A stretch of 64,000 bases of DNA from Pleurocapsa sp. PCC 7319 (lineage in GTDB: Bacteria > Cyanobacteriota > Cyanobacteriia > Cyanobacteriales > Xenococcaceae), in NCBI RefSeq assembly GCF_000332195.1, contig NZ_KB235922.1, positions 4,499,322 to 4,563,321 of the forward strand. The letters are read 5' to 3'. Position numbers and translations under genes: made by a program. Below the pieces are notes generated by a model, which was not told where the DNA came from, did no database searches, and saw only the letters and a list, made by a program, of their open reading frames with translations. Positions 54,867 to 63,616 of the stretch are shown one piece after another. How positions within the stretch are numbered: the first letter of the stretch is position 1; the number at the start of each line of letters is the position of its first letter.

Positions 54867-57800
54867 TTAAACATCTCCGCAATTAGTTGAACCATTGGGA
54901 ATTCGCGAAGTACTACTAGCAACTGGCACAGCAGTTAAAATAATTTGACCATCTTCAGTTTTCATAATTCCTCTGGCTGGAATAATATCACCTTGGCTAG
55001 TGGGTATTGCATGGCTTGATTTAATGGCAGAATCAGTTGGATTATTTGCCAATTCACCATCAGTGATAATCATCCCAGAAGCGATCGGTGCAGTTGGTAT
55101 AGCAGGGATGCCACCTTTTCCTTTGACTACCAAACTATTTGCTACCGATGTATCTCGACCAGCAGCACAAGCTTGAGCTACGGTTTGTTCTGGTTCAACA
55201 ACATTGGTCGGTAATTCTGTTACCCCTTGAATAGGATTGATGTCAGGAGTATTAATGCTAACAGTACCATCTAAACTAAATTCAGAACTAGCATCAATGT
55301 CGTTAGTTTGATTTCCTTCAATGGCTTGACCTTCTTGGATACCAATTAGAGACTGAGAATTAATACTAATTCTGCCTCCTTCACCCTGTATTGCGCTAGC
55401 AATAATATCGCTACCATTACCATCTATCTGATTAGGAAAAGCAATAATAAAGTCAGCATCGATATTGACGTTACCTCCGCTACCTTCATTAGAAGCTTTA
55501 GCAGAGATTAGAGCGTTATTACGCATACTTAAAGTATCGTCAATTTCTAGTGTGATATTTCCCCCCTGTCCTGCGTTAGTAGTGGCATTGATCTGACCTT
55601 CATCCTCTAGGGTTAAAGAACCTGCCTGAATATTCACAATTCCGCCACTGCCTTGGCTTTCGCTATTAGCAAAAATGCCAGATATTTGGCTTTCATCTCC
55701 AATGCCAACACGGCTAAATTTATCTCTCCCTTCTTGCTCAGTTAAAGGCTCTTCAGGTATTATGTCATTTAGATCTCTTGTTATCACCTTGGCTTGGAGG
55801 CGTTCGGAAAAATTAGGGTCACTACCAAAAATCTTGACGCTATCAGCAATATTGAGGTTAATCTGACCAGCATCTCCATCTCCCAAACTGGAAGCAATTA
55901 TTTGTCCACCATCACCAATTTCCAGTGTATCTGCATCAATGAATATGTTACCCCCTTGTCCCTGACCTTCAGCTTCAACTTCTGCACTAACAATCGCTCC
56001 ATCTAAGATTCTTAAATTAGGAGTTGAAATTGTAATATTGCCACCCTTACCAGAGGCTCCTTTCTCAACAGATGACAATAAACCACTAGAACCACCTGCT
56101 CTTACAGGAGATCTAGATTCTTTTTCACCATCTTCATTTAAAATAATTCTTCGAATCAAAAGAAGATCGCTAGCACCAGAGATATTCACTGAATCTGAGG
56201 CATTTACCTCAATACTGCCAGCATTTCCCTCTCCTTGGGTAGTAGATGATATTGTCGCTCCATCATCGATCTCAACCGTATTGGCATCAATTTTTATTTT
56301 GCCAGCATTACCATTAGTCTTTGCTTGTGTTGTCGATCTGATAAGGCTATCCTTGTCAAGAGAAAGTGAATCGGTTTCGATGAGAATGTTACCAGCGTTA
56401 CCTTCCGCTTCTCGTCTTAATGTTGAATTTAAGGAAGATACACCTCTTAAAGATAAAGAATCGGTTTGAATCTCAATATTACCAGCGTCACCTTTTGCCC
56501 CATTATCTACATTGGTTTCGATTACAACTTTGTTACCTGGGCGACTATCTTCCTTTAGAGTAGTTGTTGTTAGGGTCAGCGAGTTAGCTGTAATTTTGAT
56601 ATTACCAGCGTTACCTTCTGCTTCTTGACCCAAATTTGATGCTAAAGTACTTCCCGAATTTAAAGACACCGTATCAGCATTAATTTCAATGTTTCCCGTT
56701 GTTCCTTTTGATTTTTTACCTGATACAGTTGTTAATCTAGTTCCACTATCGTCCAGAGTAAGAGAACCTGTATCGACTATTATGTCTCCTCCTGTTCCTT
56801 CTGCTTCTCTAGCGATTGAAGTCCGTACTTGACCCCTTTTAGTTAGTGTAAGTGAGTCAGATAAGATTCTAACTGTTCCACTGTTACCTCTCGCTCCGAC
56901 TTCCAAATTGCTGAAGATACCAGTTGGGTTTTTCTTATCAACGCCTGGATCTTCAAACCCTTGAATCTCGATGTTCTCACGCGCATTAATCGTTACATCC
57001 CCAGCATTACCCTGTCCAAAAATAGTCGACCCGATTCTTCCTCCTGGAGTAATGGATAATGAACCAGTATCAATGTTAATTTTGCCAGCATTACCTACAG
57101 CACTGGATGTAACATCATCATCACTTTCGATTTCTATTCCAACATCATTAAAAATTCCGCTGTCAGGACCATCTATAGTAGTTGCTTCGTCAACCTTGAG
57201 ATTGATATCTCCTGCTTGGGCTGTGAGAGAATTTGTAGCTTCATCTATCCCTGCCATCAGACGACTTCCATTTCTTAATTCCAGGTTCTGAGCATTAACA
57301 TTAATCGACCCTCCTCCCGCATCAACCACGTTGACCAAAGCACTTTCAGTAAGAGATACATTAGCTTTAGCTATCTCTTCGGGAAAACTCAAACTTCCAT
57401 CTTCACCAATACCGACTGTTCCGGCTGCTAATAATCCACCTAATTCAACACTGCCACCTGGTGCGGTTAATTTTCCTCCTTCTAAACGAATATTTCCTCC
57501 CACAAGAGTCAAAGAGCCTCTGGTATCTACTTGTAGACCTCCGCTTTCTAATCCTGAACCAGCACGATTAATAATCTCGGCTGGATTATCTCGAAAATTC
57601 AAACCGATAGGTGCATTAATCGTCAGTATTGGTTCTGACAAGTTATTTACTGCGCTAAATTCACCATCTTCAAACAAAATACTATCGGCGGTAGTACCGA
57701 AAAAAGAACCCCCAATATCCAACCTGGCATTGTTGCCAAAAAGAATTCCTGCGGGGTTTACTAAAAATAAATTGGCACTGCCATTAGCTTGAATCAAACC

Positions 57801-58094
57801 ATCGATATTGGAAATATTGTCCCCTGTGACTCTAGAAAGGATATTGGTTATGTCTACGGGGTTATTAAATATCGCCGAGCCACCATTGGGGACGGAAAAC
57901 TGGTCAAAGCTGTGAAAGAGATTGCCGCCAGCGCGATCGCCATTTTCAATGGTAAAATTATTACTCCCGTCAGGATTGACCGTGGTGTTCGTAGTACCGT
58001 CTGGTGTAACCTGAGCGATTACTGAATTGCAGATTAAAGAATTAGCAACAGCATAACAACCCAAAGAAAACAGCAATGACAAGCTTTTGTTCAT
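54867..58094 (-). CDS. Filamentous haemagglutinin N-terminal domain exoprotein, paralogue 2
   Basis: 1075 aa from the ATG at 58094, with the same signal peptide and TPS secretion domain as paralogue 1, near-identical for the first 180 residues apart from a NGSANLFLVNPAG insertion. The passenger differs: long runs of GNAGNIxIxTDSLSL and DSLxL blade-like repeats. The last ~120 residues are again highly similar, including EQTVAQACA, VVKGKGGIPAIP, GDIIPARGI and RIPNGSTNCGDV. Conserved ends with a divergent middle are what recombination between paralogues or diversifying surface exposure would produce. It should be secreted by two-partner secretion, partner not in window. Confidence 0.9.
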   Translation of the reverse strand: MNKSLSLLFSLGCYAVANSLICNSVIAQVTPDGTTNTTVNPDGSNNFTIENGDRAGGNLFHSFDQFSVPNGGSAIFNNPVDITNILSRVTGDNISNIDGLIQANGSANLFLVNPAGILFGNNARLDIGGSFFGTTADSILFEDGEFSAVNNLSEPILTINAPIGLNFRDNPAEIINRAGSGLESGGLQVDTRGSLTLVGGNIRLEGGKLTAPGGSVELGGLLAAGTVGIGEDGSLSFPEEIAKANVSLTESALVNVVDAGGGSINVNAQNLELRNGSRLMAGIDEATNSLTAQAGDINLKVDEATTIDGPDSGIFNDVGIEIESDDDVTSSAVGNAGKINIDTGSLSITPGGRIGSTIFGQGNAGDVTINARENIEIQGFEDPGVDKKNPTGIFSNLEVGARGNSGTVRILSDSLTLTKRGQVRTSIAREAEGTGGDIIVDTGSLTLDDSGTRLTTVSGKKSKGTTGNIEINADTVSLNSGSTLASNLGQEAEGNAGNIKITANSLTLTTTTLKEDSRPGNKVVIETNVDNGAKGDAGNIEIQTDSLSLRGVSSLNSTLRREAEGNAGNILIETDSLSLDKDSLIRSTTQAKTNGNAGKIKIDANTVEIDDGATISSTTQGEGNAGSIEVNASDSVNISGASDLLLIRRIILNEDGEKESRSPVRAGGSSGLLSSVEKGASGKGGNITISTPNLRILDGAIVSAEVEAEGQGQGGNIFIDADTLEIGDGGQIIASSLGDGDAGQINLNIADSVKIFGSDPNFSERLQAKVITRDLNDIIPEEPLTEQEGRDKFSRVGIGDESQISGIFANSESQGSGGIVNIQAGSLTLEDEGQINATTNAGQGGNITLEIDDTLSMRNNALISAKASNEGSGGNVNIDADFIIAFPNQIDGNGSDIIASAIQGEGGRISINSQSLIGIQEGQAIEGNQTNDIDASSEFSLDGTVSINTPDINPIQGVTELPTNVVEPEQTVAQACAAGRDTSVANSLVVKGKGGIPAIPTAPIASGMIITDGELANNPTDSAIKSSHAIPTSQGDIIPARGIMKTEDGQIILTAVPVASSTSRIPNGSTNCGDV

Positions 58095-58171
58095 CTCAAT
58101 ATTCGCCAATAAACAGTTAATTGAGTTTATTGTACAGAACAACTATATTGCTCAATATTTATTTCTGTATT

Positions 58172-58228
58172 AATTTACATTTCCACACTGCATCTGAAAC
58201 ATCTGTGAAAAAGAGAGTGAATATGTTT
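58172..58228 (-). promoter_or_regulatory. Upstream block shared by the exoprotein genes, copy 2
   Basis: Near-identical to 54384-54440 (AATTTACATTTCCACACTGC through GAGTGAATATGTTT). See that entry. Confidence 0.5.
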
Positions 58229-58358
58229 ATTCTTGGAACTTAAAAAGTTGAGTTTTCTTAGGAGAGGGATAAGATTTTGCTCCACAACATCCCATAAATT
58301 AAAAAAATTGCCAAATTGTAACGTTATAAGTAGATGTTGCTATATTAAAAGAGAAGAA

Positions 58359-59030
58359 TTGTTTAACATAAATCCTACTCATCCTTGGGTGCAAACAGTA
58401 GCTGAAGCCAAGGAAATTCAAGAACAACTTAGACATCAAGTCATTACCAAAGATTGCCTCGGAGAGGTTAAATATGTAGCGGGGGTAGATATCGGTTTTG
58501 AAGATAACTTTGCTATTTCTAAAGCAGCAGTAGTTGTGTTGAGTTACCCCGAATTAGAGTTAATAGAACGAGCGATCGCTCGTATACCGACTGTATTTCC
58601 CTACGTGCCAGGATATCTTTCTTTCCGTGAAATTCCCGCAATATTAGCTGCTTTCCCAAAATTAACCATTAAGCCCGATTTAATACTTTGTGATGGACAG
58701 GGTTTAGCCCATCCCCGCCGCCTCGGATTAGCCTGTCACTTAGGAGTGTTACTAGATATACCGACTATTGGCGTAGCTAAGTCTAAGTTTATTGGTAAAC
58801 ATGAGGAAATTCCTCTGGAGAAAGGGAGCTGGAAACCACTTTACGATCAAGATGAAATCATTGGGGTGGTATTGCGATCGCGTACCAAGGTCAAGCCGAT
58901 TTATATATCTATTGGACACAAAATCTCTCTGCCGACAGCGATTAACTATGTGATGGGTTGTCTAACCAAATATCGTTTACCAGAAACAACCCGATGGGCT
59001 GATAAATTAGCTTCACATCGCCAGAAATAA
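58359..59030 (+). CDS. nfi: Endonuclease V
   Basis: 223 aa from a TTG with AGAGAAGAA upstream; the frame continues back to a TTG at 58233 but the extra 42 residues look unlike protein. The RNase H-like core is seen as KYVAGVDIGFED (first Asp), PGYLSFREIPAIL, LILCDGQGLAHPRRLGLACHLGVLLDIPTIGVAKSKF and the C-terminal YISIGHKISLP. The enzyme cleaves the second phosphodiester 3' of deaminated bases, mainly inosine, in DNA repair. Length 220-230 is standard for the family. Confidence 0.92.
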   Translation: MFNINPTHPWVQTVAEAKEIQEQLRHQVITKDCLGEVKYVAGVDIGFEDNFAISKAAVVVLSYPELELIERAIARIPTVFPYVPGYLSFREIPAILAAFPKLTIKPDLILCDGQGLAHPRRLGLACHLGVLLDIPTIGVAKSKFIGKHEEIPLEKGSWKPLYDQDEIIGVVLRSRTKVKPIYISIGHKISLPTAINYVMGCLTKYRLPETTRWADKLASHRQK

Positions 59031-59098
59031 TGAAATTGTTTCAATCAAAGCAATACAATCTCAAAGTCCAGACAATCAGACAAAATTAAAAATTAATT

Positions 59099-59497
59099 AT
59101 GAAATACCACGTAATTTATGATGGCAAATGCAATCTCTGTGCTACATTTGCTCAATTATTAGAACAATTTGACCGTGGAGAAATTTTTGATTATATTCCC
59201 ATGCAGGATGAGGCTACTCTGACAGAGTTTGGCATTACTGCTAAAGACTGCGAAGCAGGAATGATTTTAGTTGACGGTAATCAACCAGCAAAAAGATGGC
59301 AGGGTAGTGATGCAGCTGAGGAGATTGCCCACTTACTTCCGCTAGGAGATCTATTTGTTAACGCCTATCGAGCTATTCCAGGAATGAAATGGGTTGGCGA
59401 TCGCAGTTATGAACAAATTCGCGACAATCGTTATCAATGGTTCGGCAAAAGGGATAAAACTTATGACTCTAATTTTCCTTTTCGATGTGATAAATAA
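59099..59497 (+). CDS. DCC-family (DUF393) thiol-disulfide oxidoreductase-like protein
   Basis: 132 aa. Opens with VIYDGKCNLCATFAQLLEQFD, giving the Asp-Cys-Cys motif DGxCNLC that names the family, and continues with FDYIPMQDEAT and a HLLPLGDLFVNAYRAIPGMKW block near the C-terminus. Members are thioredoxin-like small proteins with unproven redox activity. Soluble, ATG start with GGCAAATGCAA around the motif. It lies downstream of endonuclease V by 68 nt and may share a transcript. Confidence 0.85.
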   Translation: MKYHVIYDGKCNLCATFAQLLEQFDRGEIFDYIPMQDEATLTEFGITAKDCEAGMILVDGNQPAKRWQGSDAAEEIAHLLPLGDLFVNAYRAIPGMKWVGDRSYEQIRDNRYQWFGKRDKTYDSNFPFRCDK

Positions 59498-59538
59498 GCT
59501 ATCAGCTTTGTGCTAAAGACATTTAATTTTATTTTGTT

Positions 59539-59904
59539 TCATGGAGTTTCGTTGTCAATTTTTTCCTTTAACTGCTTTACTTCTTGCTCTACTTTCCTCA
59601 ATCTCTCTATAATATTTAGTCTCTCAGAATCAGCAGCTATATGATAGCCATAAAATTGATTAAATTTCTCTCTTTGATCTACGGTTAATTTAGCAATTTC
59701 CTCAACTAAAACTGCGATATCTTGTCGAGTTTCTCTAGTTGATTCTTGAATCAATTGACTATTTTCTCGAATCAAACGGCTATTTTCTTGAGTTTGAACC
59801 TCTAATCTAGCTATGTTATCAGTGTTCCTAATCTGGCTCTCTTGTATTTGTCTTTGAACCGATAACATTTGTTCGATGGTGTTTTGAATTTCTTCTGGTG
59901 TCAT
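59539..59904 (-). CDS. Coiled-coil hypothetical protein, 121 aa
   Basis: ATG at 59904 is preferred to the TTG further upstream. The sequence is an almost continuous coiled coil (MTPEEIQNTIEQMLSVQRQIQESQ, QENSRLIRENSQLIQES, RKVEQEVKQLKEKIDNETP), with a short central region around HIAADSERLN. Similar small coiled-coil proteins are common in cyanobacteria and often have no known function. It is convergent with the DCC gene and divergent from the P-loop kinase. Confidence 0.6.
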   Translation of the reverse strand: MTPEEIQNTIEQMLSVQRQIQESQIRNTDNIARLEVQTQENSRLIRENSQLIQESTRETRQDIAVLVEEIAKLTVDQREKFNQFYGYHIAADSERLNIIERLRKVEQEVKQLKEKIDNETP

Positions 59905-59987
59905 TCTTAAAATACGTAGGTATTTTTTTATTCTACTAGGTTGAAATAACAAAAGCGATCGCTTGATTTGATTAGGCTATGGTCATG

Positions 59988-60215
59988 TATAGCGGTTCTC
60001 GTATTAATGAGATACCCCTTGGTGGAGTCAGGGAATAGGGAATAGGGAATAGGGGTTTTCAGGTTTTTGACTAATACCAATTTCCTAAATTCAAGCTACA
60101 GATAATGCGTCAAGAATAGAATTATATTCTGCAATTCACAGAAGCAAGTGTAGCCTAGCTAAATGAAATTGGTATAAGTTTATATTTGTACCTCACTTAT
60201 TTGAGAACCACTATA
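59988..60215 (+). repeat. MITE-like element with TATAGCGGTTCTC ends, interrupted copy
   Basis: The ends are TATAGCGGTTCTC (59988) and GAGAACCACTATA (to 60215), a 13-bp imperfect inverted repeat. It matches 45353-45494 in reverse orientation but contains an extra 103-bp segment at 60075-60177. Its interior holds GGGAATAGGGAATAGGG-type direct repeats. The remaining spacer 59905-59987 contains one HIP1 site. Confidence 0.8.
60075..60174 (+). mobile_element. Nested 100-bp MITE with TAA target duplication
   Basis: Terminal inverted repeats TACCAATTTC and GAAATTGGTA, flanked on each side by TAA (60072-60074 and 60175-60177). The other copy of the host element has a single TAA at this spot, which gives the empty site. 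No coding capacity. Confidence 0.85.
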
Positions 60216-60275
60216 GTTCAGAAAAGAGATAACTATTGTCGAATCTCAATCCGATTAGATTTCTAATTGATTGTC

Positions 60276-60791
60276 ATGAAAACACTATACCTACTGTGCG
60301 GAATGCCATTTTCTGGGAAGACAACTCTAGGAAAGCTTGTTTCAGAATATCTCAATTCTTCATACATCAGTCTTGATGAAATTAATGAAGCAAGAGGACT
60401 TTGGGGTGGAGATGGTATTTCCATTGAAGAGTGGGAAAAAACACATTCGCTAGCAATGGAGCAATTGGAGAATTTAATGCCATCTCAGCAAGACGTGGTA
60501 TTGGACGACACGAATTGTTTTCGTTGGTTGCGAGATCGATTTCGAGTTCTCGGAGCGCAACATGGCTATCGAACCGTTATAATTTACCTCGATATTCCTC
60601 TATCTGAAATTTTCAACAGGATGGAGGAAAATGAAAAAACTAAAACTAGACACAGAGTTAAACGAGATATTGTCAATGAGATGGTGAAAACATTTGAATC
60701 ACCTCAATCAGATGAGATTGTCATTAAATACAGTCATTACCAACCTCTTGATGAATGGATAGTTCAATACTTCGTAAAAAACAAGGATTAG
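60276..60791 (+). CDS. P-loop kinase-like ATP-binding protein
   Basis: 171 aa from ATG 60276 (a TTG 9 nt upstream is less likely). Walker A is GMPFSGKTTLGK, and VVLDDTNCFRWLRDRFR has the DxTN pattern seen in polynucleotide kinase-like and zeta-toxin-like enzymes (AAA_33 group). A lid-type Arg region is HRVKRDIVNEM. Such proteins phosphorylate small molecules or nucleic acid ends; the substrate is unknown. There is no antitoxin-like partner next to it, so a zeta-type toxin is not supported. Confidence 0.8.
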   Translation: MKTLYLLCGMPFSGKTTLGKLVSEYLNSSYISLDEINEARGLWGGDGISIEEWEKTHSLAMEQLENLMPSQQDVVLDDTNCFRWLRDRFRVLGAQHGYRTVIIYLDIPLSEIFNRMEENEKTKTRHRVKRDIVNEMVKTFESPQSDEIVIKYSHYQPLDEWIVQYFVKNKD

Positions 60792-60835
60792 CGAATCTCA
60801 TTGCCTAAATTTCTCACTATACTATCTAACTACTT

Positions 60836-62260
60836 TTATTTTTTATTTTTAACTAGGAAAGAATTCAATAATCTAGCAATGCCGTAAACCAAAAACCCTG
60901 CCACCATTCCTGGTAATACCTCATAAATTGAACCTGAAAGCTGAAGGACTCCATTCCAAATTGCAGCAGTAGCGATACCCACTAGCATCATCGCAACTCC
61001 CACTGCACTATTAACAGGAAATCGCCACACTCTTAGTATTAATAAGGGACCTAACCCAGATGCTAGAGCTGACCAGGCAAACACTCCCAAAGCAAACATA
61101 TTTTTATCACTAGCCAAGGCGATCGCCAAGATAATTGCAGTTACAATCAAAGTGCCTATTTTAACTAACCCATAAGAACGACCCATTTTGGGAAACAAGT
61201 CTTGGGTTAGGGCAGCCGAACAAGAGAGGATTTGGGAATCGGCAGTAGAAACTACAGCCGAAAATATACCAGCCAGAATAACTCCGATTAGAAGCGCTGG
61301 TAAGAGAGCGATCGCCATCTGGGGTAATGCCAATTCTGGATCGCCGCCATTAATCAATTCTGGAAGTAGCACCCTGGCACTCAATCCCACAATAACCGCG
61401 GCAGTGGAGAAAATTACATAAGAAATAGCGTATATATTACGACTAATGCCAATTTTAGACGCATCATCGATCACCATCGCTCTGACCATGATATGAGGTT
61501 GACCGACTACTCCAACTCCCGCTACTAACCAACTCAGCATAAACAGTCCAAAACCGTATTGAAGACCTTCAGGGATAGGATTGATTAGAGTCGGATCAAT
61601 TGCTCCTAATTGTTGCCAAAGTCCTCCCAGACCACCACAAGCTGCGACGGCAATCACCAAGAGCAAGAGCATTGCAACCATCATCAAGATTGACTGTAGT
61701 GCATCAGTCCAAATAGAGGCACGAATACCCCCAGAGAAGCAGTACGTAACAATGACAATCGCTCCTAAAATAATGCCCCAATTATAGTTCCAGCCAAAAA
61801 TAACATGGAGTGCTTTACTTCCAGCCAGAAGTTGAGCAGCGGCGTAAGCTCCTAAAAAAGCAATAGTGATCAGTGCCGATACAGCTGCAATAGAGCGATT
61901 TTGTTGAGGATTTTGAGCCAGAAATGCACCAATAGTTTCAGATGAGGTTTCCTCAGAGACAATTCGCAAGGGTTTGTGAATGAAAAACCAAGCTAGGTAA
62001 TCACCAAGAAACCACCCTACTAACAGCCAGATTGAGGAGATGCCGACCTGATATGTCCAACCAATGGTACTGATGAACATCCCACCACTGTGAGCAGTAG
62101 CAAAAGCAGATAAACCTGTCAGCCAAGGATTGACGCTACGACTTGCCAGTAGATAATCGGCAGTAGTCTTTTTTTTACGAGATGCCGAGTAAATTCCTAC
62201 CCCTGTAAATAGTAAAAGAAATAAAATGAAGCTGATGGCGATCGCAATTTGGTTAAGCAT
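60836..62260 (-). CDS. Sodium:solute symporter, PutP-like
   Basis: 474 aa with about 13 transmembrane helices, typical of the SSS family. The PutP-like signature is SAFATAHSGGMFISTIGWTYQVGISSIW (TM2 region), GGIRASIWTDALQSILMMVAM and GIFSAVVSTADSQILSCSAALTQDLF (TM8 region, with the Ser and Thr of the Na+ site). Proline is the most likely substrate by resemblance. It drives uptake by the Na+ gradient across the cytoplasmic membrane. ATG start; single gene, divergent from the lactonase gene. Confidence 0.85.
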   Translation of the reverse strand: MLNQIAIAISFILFLLLFTGVGIYSASRKKKTTADYLLASRSVNPWLTGLSAFATAHSGGMFISTIGWTYQVGISSIWLLVGWFLGDYLAWFFIHKPLRIVSEETSSETIGAFLAQNPQQNRSIAAVSALITIAFLGAYAAAQLLAGSKALHVIFGWNYNWGIILGAIVIVTYCFSGGIRASIWTDALQSILMMVAMLLLLVIAVAACGGLGGLWQQLGAIDPTLINPIPEGLQYGFGLFMLSWLVAGVGVVGQPHIMVRAMVIDDASKIGISRNIYAISYVIFSTAAVIVGLSARVLLPELINGGDPELALPQMAIALLPALLIGVILAGIFSAVVSTADSQILSCSAALTQDLFPKMGRSYGLVKIGTLIVTAIILAIALASDKNMFALGVFAWSALASGLGPLLILRVWRFPVNSAVGVAMMLVGIATAAIWNGVLQLSGSIYEVLPGMVAGFLVYGIARLLNSFLVKNKK

Positions 62261-62398
62261 AATTGTTGTTGATCCCCAGATTTTATTTATTTGTTAGTTG
62301 ATTAATAAATATAAATAACGTTTGCCATAAATTTTCTTGGTAACTTTTAAAGTGAAACCATACTGAAATTAACAAAAAAATAAATTTTCCCTTACTCA

Positions 62399-63607
62399 AT
62401 GTTAAGAATAATTCTGACAGTTTTTACCATGATGGGAATGAGTTTACTTAAAGTGAACGCAGATTCCTACGCAGTATTTAACCCAAATCTCTCTCTTCCC
62501 AAAGAAAAAAACAATCAGAGACAAGAAATCAAGGAGCAAGAAAAAAATAGTGTAACGCAAATTGAATTCGGTCAGACTCCAGACAGTCAAAATGCCTCTG
62601 TTTATACCTTAACCAATCCCAATGGCTTAGTAGTAAAGATAACGAACTATGGCGCGATCATTTACCCACTGACTAACGATAATGAGTTGAAGCTGGATTC
62701 GACTATCTTGCGCCCAGGTGAAACTCAACGACACTCAATGGTACAAAAGTTTGATACTAAACAAGATGATCTGGGAGACATTCTGGATTCAAATACCGAA
62801 GTTAAAAAAGTGGCAGGGGGTTTTGAGTTTACCGAAGGACCTCTTTGGCATCCCGATGGCTTTCTGCTGTTTAGTGATATTCCAGCTAATACCATTTATA
62901 AATGGCAGCCAGGGAAAAAAACTGAAATTTTCCGTCAACCCTCTGGCAATGCTAATGGTAATACTTTTGATAAATCGGGGCGTTTAATTACTGGGGAACA
63001 TGGTAATCGTCGGGTATCCCGTACTGAAAAAAATGGCACAGTTGTAACTTTAGCTAGTAGTTATGAGGGCAAGCGTCTCAATAGTCCCAACGATCTGGCA
63101 GTCAAATCCGATGGTAGTATCTATTTTACCGATCCTCCCTATGGAATCGAATCTGAACAGGAAGAATTAGGGTTTTACGGTGTTTATCGCCTTGCCCCAG
63201 ATGGGACGCTAACTTTGCTAGTAGATGATTTTGTACGTCCTAATGGAATTGTCTTTTCTCCCGATGAGAGCAAACTATATGTGAATGATTCAGAAAAGGG
63301 TCATATTCGCGTATTTGATGTCCAGCCAGACGGCACGTTAGATACAGGAAAACTTTTTGCTGAACTAAAACCTTCTAGTAAGGAAGGGGCAGCAGATGGC
63401 ATGAAGGTAGATATCAAAGGAAATGTTTACAGCACTGGACCAGGAGGAGTATGGGTTTTCTCACCCAACGGTGAGCTATTGGGCATTATTGAAACGCCAG
63501 AATCTCCCGCAAATTTAGCCTGGGGCGATCGCGACTACCAAACCCTCTACATTACAGCCAGAAACAGTCTTTACCGTGTCCGTCTTCAGATTCCAGGGAT
63601 GCGCTAA
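62399..63607 (+). CDS. SMP-30/gluconolactonase-like protein fused to a mutarotase remnant
   Basis: 402 aa with an N-terminal signal peptide (MLRIILTVFTMMGMSLLKVNA). Residues 53-92 (EFGQTPDSQNASVYTLTNPNGL, then KITNYGAIIYPLT) match the start of aldose 1-epimerase, and residues 101-118 (STILRPGETQRHSMVQKF) match its end; its body is missing. From residue 133 comes the six-bladed SMP-30 propeller: FEFTEGPLWHPDG (E146), LNSPNDLAV (N231) and SPDESKLYVND (D297) supply the metal ligands. It is probably a periplasmic lactonase. The catalytic part looks complete. The next gene on the other strand is a sugar dehydrogenase, whose aldonolactone product would suit it. Confidence 0.85.
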   Translation: MLRIILTVFTMMGMSLLKVNADSYAVFNPNLSLPKEKNNQRQEIKEQEKNSVTQIEFGQTPDSQNASVYTLTNPNGLVVKITNYGAIIYPLTNDNELKLDSTILRPGETQRHSMVQKFDTKQDDLGDILDSNTEVKKVAGGFEFTEGPLWHPDGFLLFSDIPANTIYKWQPGKKTEIFRQPSGNANGNTFDKSGRLITGEHGNRRVSRTEKNGTVVTLASSYEGKRLNSPNDLAVKSDGSIYFTDPPYGIESEQEELGFYGVYRLAPDGTLTLLVDDFVRPNGIVFSPDESKLYVNDSEKGHIRVFDVQPDGTLDTGKLFAELKPSSKEGAADGMKVDIKGNVYSTGPGGVWVFSPNGELLGIIETPESPANLAWGDRDYQTLYITARNSLYRVRLQIPGMR

Positions 63608-63616
63608 ACTGTTTTG

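Noticed and set aside
52232-57792. Several 60-170-codon plus-strand frames opposite the exoprotein genes
   Set aside because: Antisense shadows caused by repetitive Gly/Asn/Thr codons of the exoproteins.
60276-60791. Zeta-type toxin in a toxin-antitoxin pair
   Set aside because: The P-loop and DxTN pattern fit many small kinases and no antitoxin-like gene is adjacent.
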